From NCBI GenBank assembly GCA_038373885.1, contig JAWZYV010012540.1:575579-639578 (forward strand): a DNA stretch of 64,000 nt, given 5' to 3'. The stretch's first letter is position 1; each line of letters opens with the position of its first letter. A program made the position numbers and the translations under genes. This DNA comes from Cheiracanthium punctorium. Taxonomy: Eukaryota; Arthropoda; Arachnida; Araneae; Cheiracanthiidae. Shown piece after piece: positions 53,002 through 64,000 of this stretch. The notes under the pieces are model-generated. The model worked only from the letters and a program-made list of their open reading frames with translations, was not told where the DNA came from and did not search any database.

Positions 53002-54635
53002 ATAGTACTTTAAATATTGCGTGAAATCCAATTCACATGCAATGAAGATTATCAGGGAAAAAACGCAAAAATATTGTCTATAGAAAGAAGTATTAACTGT
53101 ACAAAATTTCCCAAAAGTAGTTTTTTTTATAAAAAAATCTTGCATAATTAGTTTATCATAGAACTTTTTAATAATATGTATTTTTCTAATGTGTTATGTT
53201 TACTGAAGAAAATTTTAATAACAGTTTTATCTGAAATCTGTCAATAAGTATGATGCCAAGGTTATATTATAAGAAAATTTCCGCTGAGGTACTTTTTTCC
53301 GTCGCCTTAGGCAATCTAACTTTTATTCTAAACACAAAATTTTGCATAAAGCTTATGCGTATTTTTTAAAGGAAGCAAAAAATAAACTTTGTTTTCTTAG
53401 CCCTAACATTTTCAAGAAAATTTATTTTATCTTAGGTTTTAAAGACTTGTTATGCAATATTTTATGTTAATATGATAAAAGTACAGTCTTCTATTATTTC
53501 AGTTTTATATGTTGAAAAAACAATTTTTTTTAAAATCTCCAGAACATTTCAAAATTTGAATAAATCAGTTTTAGAATCTGGCAATGTACAGTGAAAAATG
53601 AAAAAGTTTTGTTTACAAAAATAATTTATTCTTTTTTATGAAATTATTGACTTAAAAATTATTAATGATTACTATGTTGAAAATGCCCTAAAAGTGTTCT
53701 CAATTTTAATATTTTTCTAATACAGGATATTTCAAATTTCTTAATTCCTGTTCGAGTGATAAATATATTTGTTGCTTAGTTAAAAAATGGGCAATCGAAT
53801 TTAAATTACTAAAAATAAATTTGTGCGAAAATTGGGGAGGGAAAAAAGCAGATATTTAAAAACATGAGTGGCTGAAGTACCCGTTATTTGTAGAGAAAGC
53901 AGCCATTTTCCTAACATTCACTTTGAAAGAGGTTTATTAGATCGGAGTTATCAAGCGGTTTTGCACCTATTGGTAATATTTGCATGAAAATACCTAACCT
54001 AAACATAAAATGAATAAACTTCACTTTGCTTTGTAGCATTTTGCTTCTTGAACAGCTCGCTTGGGTCAAAGTTCATATTAAAAAAACGAAAATGGTTTTA
54101 AGTAATCCGACATATGGGGGCGCTAACCCTGCTAGGGGTTTTTAGGATCTGCTGATGTAAAAAGTAATCTGCCATAGTTGATATGATACCTATTCACGCC
54201 CATCCTTAAGTATTAATCCACAGCTTTACACCACTGTTCAATATACAAGGATAGGTATTTCCAAATTTAAAAAAAATAAAAAAACAGATGAATCTGCACC
54301 AGATCGGCACCAGATGAATCTGCTTAAAACAATAGACTAATGTAAGTGCGTACCTACGGTATTTTATAATCTACAAAAGTAAAATTCCATCTTCTGGCAG
54401 AAAAATAACTCTTACTTGTCTTAACAAAAATAATACTTAACATTTTCTACAGTTTACGTAGTAACGAAATTATTAACTTACTAGCGCTTTAAAAGTATTC
54501 TGAATTTTCATGAAATTCAAGCTGTTTTGTACTTTATTTCCCCGACATTCGAGATTTCATTTCCTCTAAGCGCATTACTTGCTGCTGTATTGTCCACAGA
54601 TCATCCCAAGTTGCTGGTCACAAGTTGCAGGCAAA
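53002..54635. other. 1.6 kb without recognisable feature
   Basis: AT-rich, with short poly-A and poly-T runs. No frames longer than about 66 codons and no words shared with other parts of the window. Confidence 0.45.
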
Positions 54636-54884
54636 CAGTGGCGGCTCGTGACTTGAATCAGTGGTCAGGGTCGAAGAAATAGCGCCAGTTGAAATCGTGA
54701 AAAAGTATGTACATATAAAATGCTTTTCCCCGGTGCACACAGTGCAAGTATTTAAAAGTTTTCAAACGGCAAATGGCTATCAGAATTACTCTACAACTTT
54801 TGCTGTTTTTCAAAGTAATTATGTTAATACTATAAAGTTTGCTAAGTTACTAATCGAAAAGCTTCGTTTAATTTTTATTTAGTT

Positions 54885-56708
54885 CTAGCTGCGTGCCCGT
54901 TCTTCGCACGGTAGGAAACGAATATTTTACTAAAATATAATCGTAACTATCTATTGCAAAACAAAATGTCTAATAGTCTTTTTGTTGTAACTACTACGGG
55001 ATATATTACACAACTTAGGATTATAATTTAGTTAGTTGTAATACGATTGTTGAAAAATAATGAATATAACACTTTTAATTTCTCGAAATAGTAATTAATG
55101 TGATATACTGTGCTTTAATCCATATTATCCAAATAAACCTACTATTACTACCAGAAAAAAATGAGAATACTATCTATTACTTATATTAATATTATCTATC
55201 TTCGTTTCTCCCTCTTTAAAGCTCAATTTAAAGAAACAGATTGGATAGTTCAAACCAATGATGCCTTTCTACGCTTTGGTGATTCTGTGGAATTTATGCA
55301 TTGCCATTAAAACAGTTCTCCATATTTTTTTATGCATAATTTTTGTTATATTGTTATATTGTAAGTATTGTTATTATTTGTTATTGCATTATTTTTGTTT
55401 ATTGGCGTATTTAGCACAGCAAAATATTTTATCTCGCCGTGGTGGAAAACATCCAATCTGTACCAATTTAAGTATTTAAATCCACCATGGTTCAGGCTCG
55501 TGAAAACATCAAACTGTGTAATCTCGACGAACTATTTAGAATCGCTCAAATTCCGAATAGGGCGTTAAATTATATTGCAGAGTCTACGAATTTCAGATAA
55601 CTTTTAATTTATGGCGCCACGTTCTGACCAGGGTAGTCAAGTTTGGTTATTATTTCGAGCAGTAGTTTTCAAACGGAGTAATATTGAAACATACAACGTT
55701 GAAAAACTCTCGCTTGCAACAGAACTTTATTAAAGTTAATTTGAGAGACTTATTCCTAGTTAATCGGTATTTTAAATATTTTCCGGAGCTATTCTGCTAA
55801 TGATGTAACTTTTGTGCAAAGCTTGTTATCTTACTAAAATTTACTTGTTAACTTACTAAAAAGTATATTTAATATACTTAATATACCGCCAAAAGCCGTC
55901 AGAACTTGAGACATTTAGCGCGATTTTTGGAAATACATACGACGACCGTCGTCAAAGCCATAGCGAATACTATGTATTATATTAATTAGTATTTTGCATT
56001 TTGTGGCGATATTTGAATTTTCCACGATTAAAAAAATGCAAGTTTCCTTTCGTTATTATGGTTGCTGAAAAATCATAGTGCTAAAAAATAGCAAGGGGAG
56101 CTGGCGCATTAAACAAAATACTTTGAATTACTTTTAATAGCAAATTTTTACGTCAAAGCCTTTTAATGTAATTAGATTTCTAACTCATTTTTAAACTCAT
56201 GACGTCAAAATGACACTATTCTCAGTTGCGGTATCTAACATGAATTAGTGAAAGAAGAAAATGAAAAAAAAAAAACACGTTATTTTATTTTCTACAGCAT
56301 CTGATAATCTGAGTGGAAGTTCGTTATTTCGCTTCGGTGTAATTTTTTTGTCAAAACTTGTTAACCTCATTAGGATTTTTAATGCATTTTTACAGTGACA
56401 TCAAAATGACGTCAGTCTCACTTGAATTAGTGGAAGTAATAAATAAATAAATATAACTTTGTTAACTATGCTCACGAACGTGCTGAAATTGGACATTTGA
56501 GTAGCTTTCTACCCTGAAAATTGCGAAAAATCGTAAAAAATTAGGAAACGGGTGGATTTCCAGAATTTTAAAGCAGCCTACGGACTATTCTATATCGTTT
56601 TACGTGTATGTGCAAAATTTCAATCCGATTGGTCGGACGGTGTGGGAGGAGTTCCCGGACGAACAAACAAACAAACAGACAAACAAACTTTCACATTTAT
56701 ATAATAGA
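54885..56708 (-). mobile_element. Helitron Hel-B copy 1 (non-autonomous)
   Basis: On the minus strand the 3' end is a hairpin (CCGT-gcgaaga-ACGG) about 10 bases before CTAG (54,885-54,888 on plus). The 5' end is TCTATTATATAAATGTG (plus ...TTATATAATAGA to 56,708), followed by GTTTGTCTGTTTG. Those are standard Helitron termini. No Rep/helicase frame. It lies head to tail with copy 2. Confidence 0.75.
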
Positions 56709-58753
56709 CTAGCTGCGTGCCCGTTCTCCGCAAGGTAGGGAACAAAACTTTATCTTACATGTATAGTTCGAATTGATTCCAGTGATTTGGAATCTAAAAA
56801 TAAGCAAAATGATTTGACACTTGGCGTAAAGTTACTTATTAGTTATTTGTAAAGGTAGTATAAGTACTGACCTGAGACAATTGTTAATATTATGACACAA
56901 AAAACTATGTCGGCGTCATTCGCGATTAGAAAAGAAAAGCGTGACGGGTTGCAGTGAAAATTCCTAATTTTCAAAATGTCTCATTTCTACATCATACTCT
57001 TTTTTAGATTTAAGTTATGCCATTAATACCTAAGATACTACATGATGTGGAGAACCGTTTTATTTTATAGTTTAATAGTTGTGTACCCACTCTTTGCAAG
57101 GCAAGAAGAGAACATTTTCCTAAAATGTAATCATAACTACTTGTGACAAAACAGAATCTGCACGAAAAAATATAGTACTGTTACAGTCTTTTCTGTTGAA
57201 ACTACCGCGGGATATATTAACGCGACGTAGAATTACTTAATGTTTAATTAGCTGTGATGTAATACGGCTGTTGAAAAATGAATAGAACACTTAGTTTCAC
57301 GAAATATTTATTAATGCGGTATATTGCGCTTTGTTCAATATTGCCTTACAATATCTACTTACTATTACTTAAACTATCTTTTACTGATACCAATACAATA
57401 TATTTTCGTTTTGCAACCGTTAATGCTTAATTTAAAGAAACGGTTTAGATATTTGCCACGAGTGTCATCTTTTACTCTATGGTGATTCTTTACAATTTAC
57501 GCATTAACATAAACGATAACTATTTCACTTTATGGCTGCCACTAAATCAGCTCTCCATAAATTTTCACGCATAATTCTTGTCAGATTGGCGTATTTAGCA
57601 CCAGGGCCCTATTATCACATGGGCAAATCGGGACTTTGCCCAGGGCCCCCGGCTCGAAATGGCCCCCAATTTCAAATGTTGTTCATTTTTTTATAACACA
57701 ATTTTATGAAAAATAAAACAAATTTCATAGATGAGAGGGGGGGGGGGGGCAAATTCAAAAATGCACGGTTCCCCCTTTTGGTCATAATCAGGTCCAGTTT
57801 AACACCGCAATATATTTCCTGCGATTCGAAAACGTGTCCCGTTTAAAATCTCAATTGAAAATAACGCTGGATAATTCACTGGTGAAAAAAACAGTATTCA
57901 ATTCTTTTTCTGTCAACGTAAAATAAAATATAGTGTTATTTCATGCGTGGCGTATGTTTTGCTTGTGAGTCCGTTATTCTGATTGAATTCGGAAAGGGGT
58001 TTTAAACTCATGACATCAAAATGACGCACATTTCACATGCGAAAACTCAGTTATTTTAAATTAATTTTATTTATTTTTTTCAACTGGCAATGTTAATCAT
58101 TGTTACTGTCTCCAAGACAGCCAAACCGCAAGATATCATACCGAAATTTTTAAGCAGCTGCTATTGAAATGAAAATCCTTCTTTATTTAAAAATTTGCAA
58201 AAAAATCTCCTAATTTATATTTTTCTCTGGTTTCTCTTAAAAGAGGGCGAAATATATGCTCCGTCATTTTACAAAATATAAAAAAGTTATGACGGATAGA
58301 ATTCAAGATGCAGCTGTTTTAAAAATATTTTACGAAAGTCAGCATCAAATTTTTTTTGAAAAATTCCCCAAGAGAAAAATCGCTAAAAATCGGACAAAAC
58401 ATAAAACAAAACATTTTCTAAGTCGAATTTTGAAAATCACTTCGAGGCATGTTAGGATCTGTCCTAGTGAAGCCGTATGCAAAATTCGGTAGGTCTGCGA
58501 CCAACCGTCTCGGCGCATGCTCACGAATGTGCTGAAATCGGACATTTGAGTAGCTTTCTACCTTGAAAATTGCGAAAAACCGTTAAAAATTACGGAACGG
58601 GTGGATTTCCAGAATTTTAAAGCAGCCTACGGCCTATTCTATGTCGTTTCACGTGTATGTGCAAAATTTCAAGGGGATCGGTCTGACCGAGTGGGAGGAG
58701 TTCCCGGACGAACAAACAAACAAACAGACAAACTTTCACATTTATATAATAGA
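56709..58753 (-). mobile_element. Helitron Hel-B copy 2 (non-autonomous)
   Basis: 3' end CTAG at 56,709-56,712 with the same hairpin as copy 1; 5' TC end complement at 58,752-58,753, followed by host T. It aligns to copy 1 at both ends: 'gggtggatttccagaatttta', 'gggaggagttcccggacg' and (AAAC)n. The internal region also matches the relic at 2,228-3,440. Preceding base A and following base T satisfy the A|T insertion rule. No coding capacity. Confidence 0.78.
57602..57797. mobile_element. hAT-type MITE, 196 bp, inside Helitron copy 2
   Basis: Left tip CAGGGCCCTATTAT, right tip complement CTGGACCTGATTAT. Flanking 8-mers TTTAGCAC and TTTAACAC match at 7 of 8. Helitron copy 1 has the empty site near 55,407 ('gtatttagcacag'). 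Contains a G12 run at about 57,737. Confidence 0.75.
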
Positions 58754-59080
58754 TTTATGTTTTTTATGTTAAAGTCGTGTCAATATGGCTTTTGTGCTAA
58801 ATGCCAAATATGCCAACCACGTAAACTGAAAAAGAAGCCAAGTTCAGTGCAAACAAGCCCTTCCATGCTTTAGATAAGGAAAAAAAAAGTTTTGTCGCTT
58901 TTTAAAACGCTTTTTTAAAGGTATAGTATTAAAATATAATAAAATGTATGCATTTTCAGTAAAGGTAAATTATTAAAAGAGCTGTTTTATATAACAGAAA
59001 GAGATATTGACTGATGGCGATTAGGAGGTAGGACCAGTCCCTTCTGGCCCATAAAGAAGGGCATTGACGAGTTGCCACTG

Positions 59081-60049
59081 AAGGCAAAAATTGGATTGCT
59101 AAAGCATTTTTTAACTTGTGACAACAAACTGATGACAACCTCACTTAAGATACCTGACTCTTTTAGTCAAATGATTAATTTTTTAACTCTTGGACACGAA
59201 AAAAGGTTTTTGGAGATGATATGGACAAAAATCGCTAAAATTTTTTAAATGGTTGGATTTTTAGATTTTTAAAACTTATATTTTTATTTATTTGTAGACA
59301 TTTTCAAACCGATTAGTAGAATAATATAAGAGTAACCGGTGAGTATACATACATATATTTTTATTAATACAATGTGAAAATATTATGAAACATTTCTCTG
59401 TGTGTAAACTCATAAAAATATTTAGCTGTGCCATTTTCACAGTTGATTCTGACGATGCATATAACGGTAAAATCTGACATAACATTCAATTTTAACTATA
59501 TTAGCTTGTGAAAAATATCTATTAGCTACTTATTTTGACTTATTGAATTCAAAGGCGAAGTAATTACATAGGATAGCCATTGATCTTTCAAACTTGAGTG
59601 CTTTCATGATACCGCATATAAAATTTACTACACGAGCTAATAAGAAGCATTTATTGAAAAAAAATGCTTTCTTCCTGACTCGATGTCAATAAAAACCAAA
59701 AATGTTTTATCGGATTCGTAATTTTTTGGGGAATACCGTACATTCAACCATTTTGGCGAACGTCTGTAGAATAAATTCTGTGAACTTCAACTGAGATTTC
59801 GAAACGATTACGCGGATACGTAAACAATTACGATCATGATTACTTTCCTCTTTCAGATGGAGACTACGATTAGATTACAGTTATCCCAAATATTAGTTTT
59901 ATCGATTTCGATTAGATTACGGTAATCCCAAATTTCGATTACGATTACACATGGTGAGATTACAATTCAATTACGATTACAAAATATGTTTTGTGAAAAT
60001 CCATAGCCTTTTAGTTGTAAATTTTTACGTGGAAGACAGAACTAATTAA
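59081..60049. other. no gene; GATTAC-rich block
   Basis: A block at about 59,800-59,990 is made of irregular 'cgattacgatta' words, probably the sub-terminal repeats of an old DNA transposon. No termini found. Nothing else recognisable. Confidence 0.4.
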
Positions 60050-60120
60050 CAAAAAACACTCCAAAGAAATTGGCGTTTAAAAGATAAATAGTTAAAACTT
60101 TGTAGAATAACACACATAAA
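60050..60120 (+). repeat. half copy of the hairpin repeat
   Basis: 'aaaaacactcc', 'attggcgtttaaaagataaata' and 'aaaactttgtag' follow 33,727-33,795 in order. The other arm and the ribozyme-like core are absent. Confidence 0.6.
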
Positions 60121-60550
60121 AGAATCCTTGAATACTGCTTTAACCTGTTTAAGCAATGTCCTGAAATAATACAACAGCTGAAATTTTTTCCGCTCTGTCT
60201 CCGGCGTTGCTTCCCCTCCCACAGATCTCATAATACCTTGCTGGGTCCAGAAAGGACCGAAAAGAGGAAGCAACGCTGCTCACAGAAAGGATAACTTTTC
60301 GATTTACGGCTTTAACATTAATGAACATGTTAAAACGAGGTTCAAGATTTTTTCAACATTTTGATTCAGGGTTGTCAGATTTGCTGCCCGGGTAGCTCCC
60401 CATTTTCCCCACCGGAGCGGGTTTTTTACCTTAAAAAACCCATAGTTTTTTTTTAGTAAAATGGTTTTTTAAGATAAAATTTTGATTTGCATCATTTTAA
60501 AAGAAATATCGAAAACAAAATTTAATTTATTGTAGAAGCATTTAATTTAA
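60121..60550. other. no recognisable gene
   Basis: Contains a hAT-like tip 'cagggttgtcagatttgctg' at 60,377 with no partner. A 75-codon minus frame near 60,046-60,273 is not convincing. Confidence 0.4.
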
Positions 60551-60826
60551 CCCATTTGTGCCTGGATATTTTTGCGACTTTCTTCGATTTTTACTGATAA
60601 CAGAAATAGCAGATAAATTTCTGATGTCAACTTCTTGAACAAGGGATAATTTATTTTAAAATCTTTATGCATAAAAATCAAAATATCAACATCCTACTGG
60701 GTCATGTTAAAATATTTTGTAGAGTTGAGGCTCAATACGCATGAATAAAGGCTAGGAAAAATAAATAACGTTTTCGACTAATAGCGAAAATGCCGTCCCA
60801 AAAAAGGGACACTAGGCATAAATGGG
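60551..60826. mobile_element. piggyBac-type MITE copy 2, 276 bp, TTAA target
   Basis: Ends CCCATTTGTGCCTGG and complement CTAGGCATAAATGGG, flanked by TTAA at 60,547-60,550 and 60,827-60,830. Same length as the copy in Gypsy-2 and only a few differences from it, so both moved recently or from a common source. Confidence 0.93.
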
Positions 60827-60830
60827 TTAA

Positions 60831-61052
60831 AAAAAAATTTAAGTTCCATTCAAGATTATTTTTATCACTAATGAAACTAAAAATTATAATTCCATTCTGT
60901 TGCTTTTATGAAAAATAAAGATCTTTGTTTTCTACTTGTCGTAATACTGTTTAAAAATTACTTTTAGTAATTTTTGATAGTAAAAATTTGTCATAAAATT
61001 TTCTATGACCAAACAAGCAGTATTCCATAAAATGGTAGTTGTTTATAGAATA
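60831..61052. other. no recognisable feature
   Basis: Short AT-rich spacer between the MITE and the Helitron end. Confidence 0.4.
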
Positions 61053-61569
61053 CTAGCTGAATGACCCGTTCTTCGCCCGGGAATGAATGGATAATTTTTT
61101 ATATTACGGTTTGTTGTAATTACTAATTATCATAATGAATAGATATAGCAAAATTGATATCTCATTAATATTATCTGCATTCAATAATTATGCATAAAGA
61201 ATTTCATGGCGATCGTTTGAATAGCGAAGAAGATGATTCGGCGCAGCCGCCATCAACTGTCGAAGTTTTTGCAAAATGGATAGCATCAAAATATTTTCAT
61301 GTTCAAATATCTATATGTACGAATTTTCATAGCAAACAGTTTAACGGTCAAGATATGCTGCAGCACCCTCTAGTGGCGAATTAAAGTAATAATACGCTAC
61401 AGCGCCATCAAAGGGCGAGTGTTAAGCAAAATGGATAACGCGAAAATATTCTCCGTGTTCAAATGTGTATGTATACCAGTTTTCAGAGCGGTTAGTCGAA
61501 CGATCAAGAAGTTGATTGTTGAAGTGCTATCTAGTGGTGAGTTAAAATAATAAACTCTACGGCTGCAGT

Positions 61570-61744
61570 CAGGGGCAGATTTGCCGAGTTGGGAGGCTCT
61601 GGGCAAAAGCTTCATTAGGTGACCCTCTTTCGAAAAGTTTTTAAAAATTAAAAAAATTTTAAACTTAAAGAACAATTTGGGGCCCCCCTTTTTGTTGGGG
61701 GCCCGGGCGCTTGCCCCGAATGCCCTTCCGGAAATCAGGCCCTG
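61570..61744. mobile_element. hAT-type MITE, 175 bp
   Basis: Ends CAGGGGCAGATTTGCC and complement GGAAATCAGGCCCTG. Flanking 8-mers GCTGCAGT and GCTGCGGT match at 7 of 8. Central G- and C-runs (near 61,680-61,705). Confidence 0.8.
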
Positions 61745-62463
61745 GCTGCGGTGCCATCAAGTTGTGAGTACAGCCAAATGAATACTAAAAAAATATTCTC
61801 TCTACTCAAATGTGTATATACACCAATTTTTAAGGTGATCGGTCGAGCGGCTTTGAAGTTGGTGCGCTGCATCAGCATCTAGAGGCAAGTCGTAGCAAAA
61901 TAGGTAGCGTAAAGGTATTCTCCGTGCTTAAATATCTGTGTTTACCAATTTTCATAAATCAGCTGAACGGTATTTTCATAGCAAACGGTTGAACGGTAAA
62001 GGCGAGTTATAGCTAAACGGATGCTAAGAAGATCTTTTCATTCAAAAATCTATATTTACGAATTTCCATGGCGATTAGTTGAACGGTCCTGAAGATATTG
62101 GTTTGAAGTGACATCTAGTGGCAAGTTACAGCAAAAATGGATGACGCCAAAATATTCTCCGTATTCGAATATCTATCTATACCAGTTTTCATAGCGATCG
62201 GTTGAACAGTCTTTATAAGCTGCAGCCCCATCAATAGACGAATTAAAGTAAGAAGTTGATACGTTGCAGTTCTATCTATTGGCGAGTTAAAGTAATGATG
62301 TGCTACAGCACAAAAGTAGCTATTTATAGCAAAATGGATAACACGAAAATATTCTCCGTGTTACAGATACTTATCTGTCTATATAAATTTTCATAGACAT
62401 CAATTGTCCGGTCATGAAGTTGGTGCGCTGCATTGCCATCTAATGGCGAGTTAAAGTATCAGG

Positions 62464-63040
62464 TTGTAACGAAAGTTTTCCGCCAGATTTGCATGGGTCA
62501 GCTCATGAGGTACCGAGCGATTCTCCTTATATATCAAGTATATGCGATGCTTAGCGCGACTAATGGGCATGGCACTAAAGTCTAACTCTTTTAACTAGCT
62601 CTCAAGTGGATGAACATTTTATCTCCTTCCACAAATTCTCGTTGGCGGGCCTCATCAGCATCAGTAAGCTGGCCAGAGCGCCCTGCTTCTTAAATGTCCT
62701 AGTCCTCGTTTTTGAACTTTTGGTACCAAATCTTCACAGTGTCGTATGATACAACAGTTGTACCTTAAGCTGTACACATGATTCAGTGCCATTCTGTAGC
62801 TGACTTTTTGCAACAGAACTGAGAGTAAATGATGGTTCAATCTGGTAGTGTGATAGTTCCATTTCAGACACCTTTTACTTAATCATAACGATATTGTTTT
62901 ACAGATTTCACAACACAGTGCTCTAAAACAAGTCTTTTTCTTCAAATAACAAAAATCGTTTAACAAAATATTGGCAAAGACACCAACGTGAACTGTTTGT
63001 GCAAAAAATACTTGCAGTGGCGGAAAACTTTCGTTACAAC
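62464..63040 (-). mobile_element. internally deleted mariner element
   Basis: Inverted ends GGTTGTAACGAAAGTTTTCC and the complement at 63,017-63,040, with TA on the right and TATCA on the left; the array unit continues across it, so the insertion site is clear. The minus strand encodes only the front of a mariner transposase. Length about 580 bp against the usual 1.3 kb. Confidence 0.8.
62580..62872 (-). pseudogene. mariner transposase, N-terminal remnant
   Basis: Minus strand: YDTVKIWYQKFKNED (about 62,705-62,750) is the second helix-turn-helix of mariner transposases, followed by GRSGQLTDADEARQRE and EGDKMFIHL. The catalytic domain is deleted and a stop lies between the motifs. Start near 62,872 (MELSHYQIE). 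Confidence 0.7.
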
Positions 63041-64000
63041 CTAATAATAATGCGCTTCAGTGCCATGTAGTAGTGAGTAAAAGCTAAATGAATAGTTAGA
63101 ATATATTCTCCGTACTCAAATGTGTAATTATAAAAATTTTTATGGCGATTGGTTGAATGGTATAGAAGTTGATGCGTTGCAGCGCCATCTTGCGGCAAGT
63201 TATAGCAAAACGGATAGCGTAAAAATATTCTCCATTTATATCCATGTGTACCAATTGTCATCAAATTTGGCTTGCCGGTATTTTCACAGCAAGCGCTTAG
63301 ATGAAATAGAATTCGGCGTTCTGCAGCACCATCTAGCGGCAAGTTACAGCATTATGGATAGTGTAAAAATATTCTATTTCTTCAAATATCCGTGTGTACC
63401 AATTTTCGTCAAAATCCGTTGAATAGTATTTTCATAGCAAGTGCTCGAATGGAATAGAAATCGACGTTCTTCAGCGCCATATAGCGTCAAGTTACAGCAA
63501 AATTGATAAAGTAAAAATATTCTACGTCTTCAAATATCCGTGTGTACCAATTTTCATCAAAATCGGTTGAACGGTACTTGCATAAGAGGCGGTCGAACGG
63601 AATAGAATTCGATGTACTGCAGCGGCATCTAGCAGCAAGTCATGGCAAAACAGATAGTGAAAAAATATTTTCCGTGTTCAAATATCCATACGTATACCAA
63701 TTTTTGCCGAAATCGGTTGAACGTTATTTTCATAGCAAGAGGGTTGAACGGAATATAATTCGACGTTCTTAAGCGGCAAGTTATGGCAAAAGGGATAACG
63801 TAAAAATCTTCTACGTCTTCAAATATCCGTGTGTACGAATTTTTATCAAAAGCGGTCGAACGGCACTTCCATAGCGAGCGGTTAACGGAATAAAATTCGA
63901 TGTACTGCAGCGCCGTCTAGCGGCAAGTCGTGGCAAAATGGATAATGTAAAAATATTCTCCGTATTCCAGTATCCATACGTACCAATTTTCATAAAAATT

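Larger units (their letters stand above)
54636..59080. mobile_element. hAT-A copy 3, split by two Helitrons
   Basis: Starts CAGTGGCGGCTCGTGAC and ends with the complement of GACGAGTTGCCACTG. Flanking 8-mers CAGGCAAA and AAGGCAAA match at 7 of 8. The outer parts (54,636-54,884 and 58,754-59,080) align collinearly with 18,296-19,165: 'acaacttttgct', 'tatggcttttgtgctaaatg', 'ccatgctttagata'. The two Helitrons fill the middle. Confidence 0.85.
61053..64000 (-). mobile_element. Helitron Hel-C, 5' end beyond the window
   Basis: Minus-strand 3' terminus: A|CTAG at 61,052-61,056, preceded (minus sense) by the hairpin CCCG-ggcgaagaa-CGGG about 10 bases inside. The end differs from Hel-B but has the same architecture. 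The body is the degenerate tandem array described separately. The opposite end lies past 64,000. No Rep/helicase frame in the visible part. Confidence 0.6.
61180..64000. repeat. degenerate tandem array, ~145-bp units on the right
   Basis: Each unit contains 'cagcgccatctagcggcaagt', 'agcaaaa.ggata.cg.aaaatattct.cgt', 'caaatat.c.tgtgtaccaattttcat' and 'gcgg.tgaacgg'. On the right (63,181 onward) unit starts lie at about 63,181, 63,325, 63,473, 63,621, 63,766 and 63,910, a period of 144-148 bp. Further left, units are shorter and more diverged. A hAT MITE (61,570) and a mariner (62,462) interrupt it. Small open frames here are incidental. Confidence 0.88.

Noticed and set aside
59800..59990. GATTAC-rich block as a regulatory array
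   Set aside because: Spacing is irregular and similar words are common in the sub-terminal parts of DNA transposons.
60377..60400. hAT-like tip 'cagggttgtcag'
   Set aside because: No inverted partner or 8-bp repeat found nearby.
63120..63422. 100-codon frame with repeating peptide
   Set aside because: The peptide repeats because the DNA is a tandem array; other units carry stops in the same frame.
61180..64000. CRISPR array
   Set aside because: Units are diverged along their whole length with no alternating constant and unique parts, and the DNA is eukaryotic.

Overview
This window is AT-rich eukaryotic DNA built almost entirely of transposable elements and their remains. No host protein gene, rRNA or tRNA could be recognised with confidence. 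The mix points to an arthropod, most likely an arachnid such as a spider: two BEL/Pao elements, two families of Ty3/Gypsy, an I/Jockey-like non-LTR element with a CCHC-type tail, Tc1, mariner and pogo transposases, many hAT MITEs with 8-bp target duplications, TTAA MITEs, and Helitrons with CTAG ends. That assignment is an inference from element types, not from a marker gene.

Layout. 1-10,365: Helitron-derived repeats, a 1.5-kb hAT element, a small hAT MITE, a dead mariner that carries a retro-inserted hairpin repeat, and long unassigned AT-rich stretches. A possible promoter and first exon sits at 1,119-1,370 (weak). 10,366-16,320: a decayed minus-strand BEL/Pao element (BEL-1) split by a 5'-truncated plus-strand non-LTR element. 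16,764-25,133: MITEs, Helitron pieces, one hAT-A copy and otherwise featureless DNA. 25,134-32,425: a complete but broken minus-strand Gypsy (Gypsy-1) with two LTRs about 97% alike. 32,490-36,455: a SINE-like stretch, a hAT nest containing a hairpin repeat with a hammerhead-ribozyme-like core, and a Helitron. 36,921-40,272: a degraded pogo/Tigger element into which an intact Tc1 element (37,531-38,939) has jumped. 40,696-45,502: BEL-2, with a 1300-codon open gag-pol but no integrase core. 45,503-46,186: a cut-off Gypsy-1-type LTR. 46,187-53,001: Gypsy-2 in a tandem arrangement (3' fragment, LTR, body, LTR), with a TTAA MITE in its 3' part. 54,636-59,080: a third hAT-A copy holding two Helitrons head to tail. 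60,551-60,826: a second TTAA MITE. 61,053-end: a Helitron whose body is a degenerate tandem array with a CTCF-like core in each unit, itself hit by a hAT MITE and a mariner.

The elements interact mainly by nesting, so the window gives a relative timeline: Tc1 after pogo; Helitron 2 after Helitron 1 after hAT-A; non-LTR after BEL-1; TTAA MITE after the Gypsy-2 tandem arose or in only one parent copy. Only the Tc1 transposase appears complete and possibly functional. The most interesting signals are the hammerhead-like fold at 33,719-33,960, the CTCF-like motif array at 61,245-63,927, and the chimeric junctions around 45,500-47,000.
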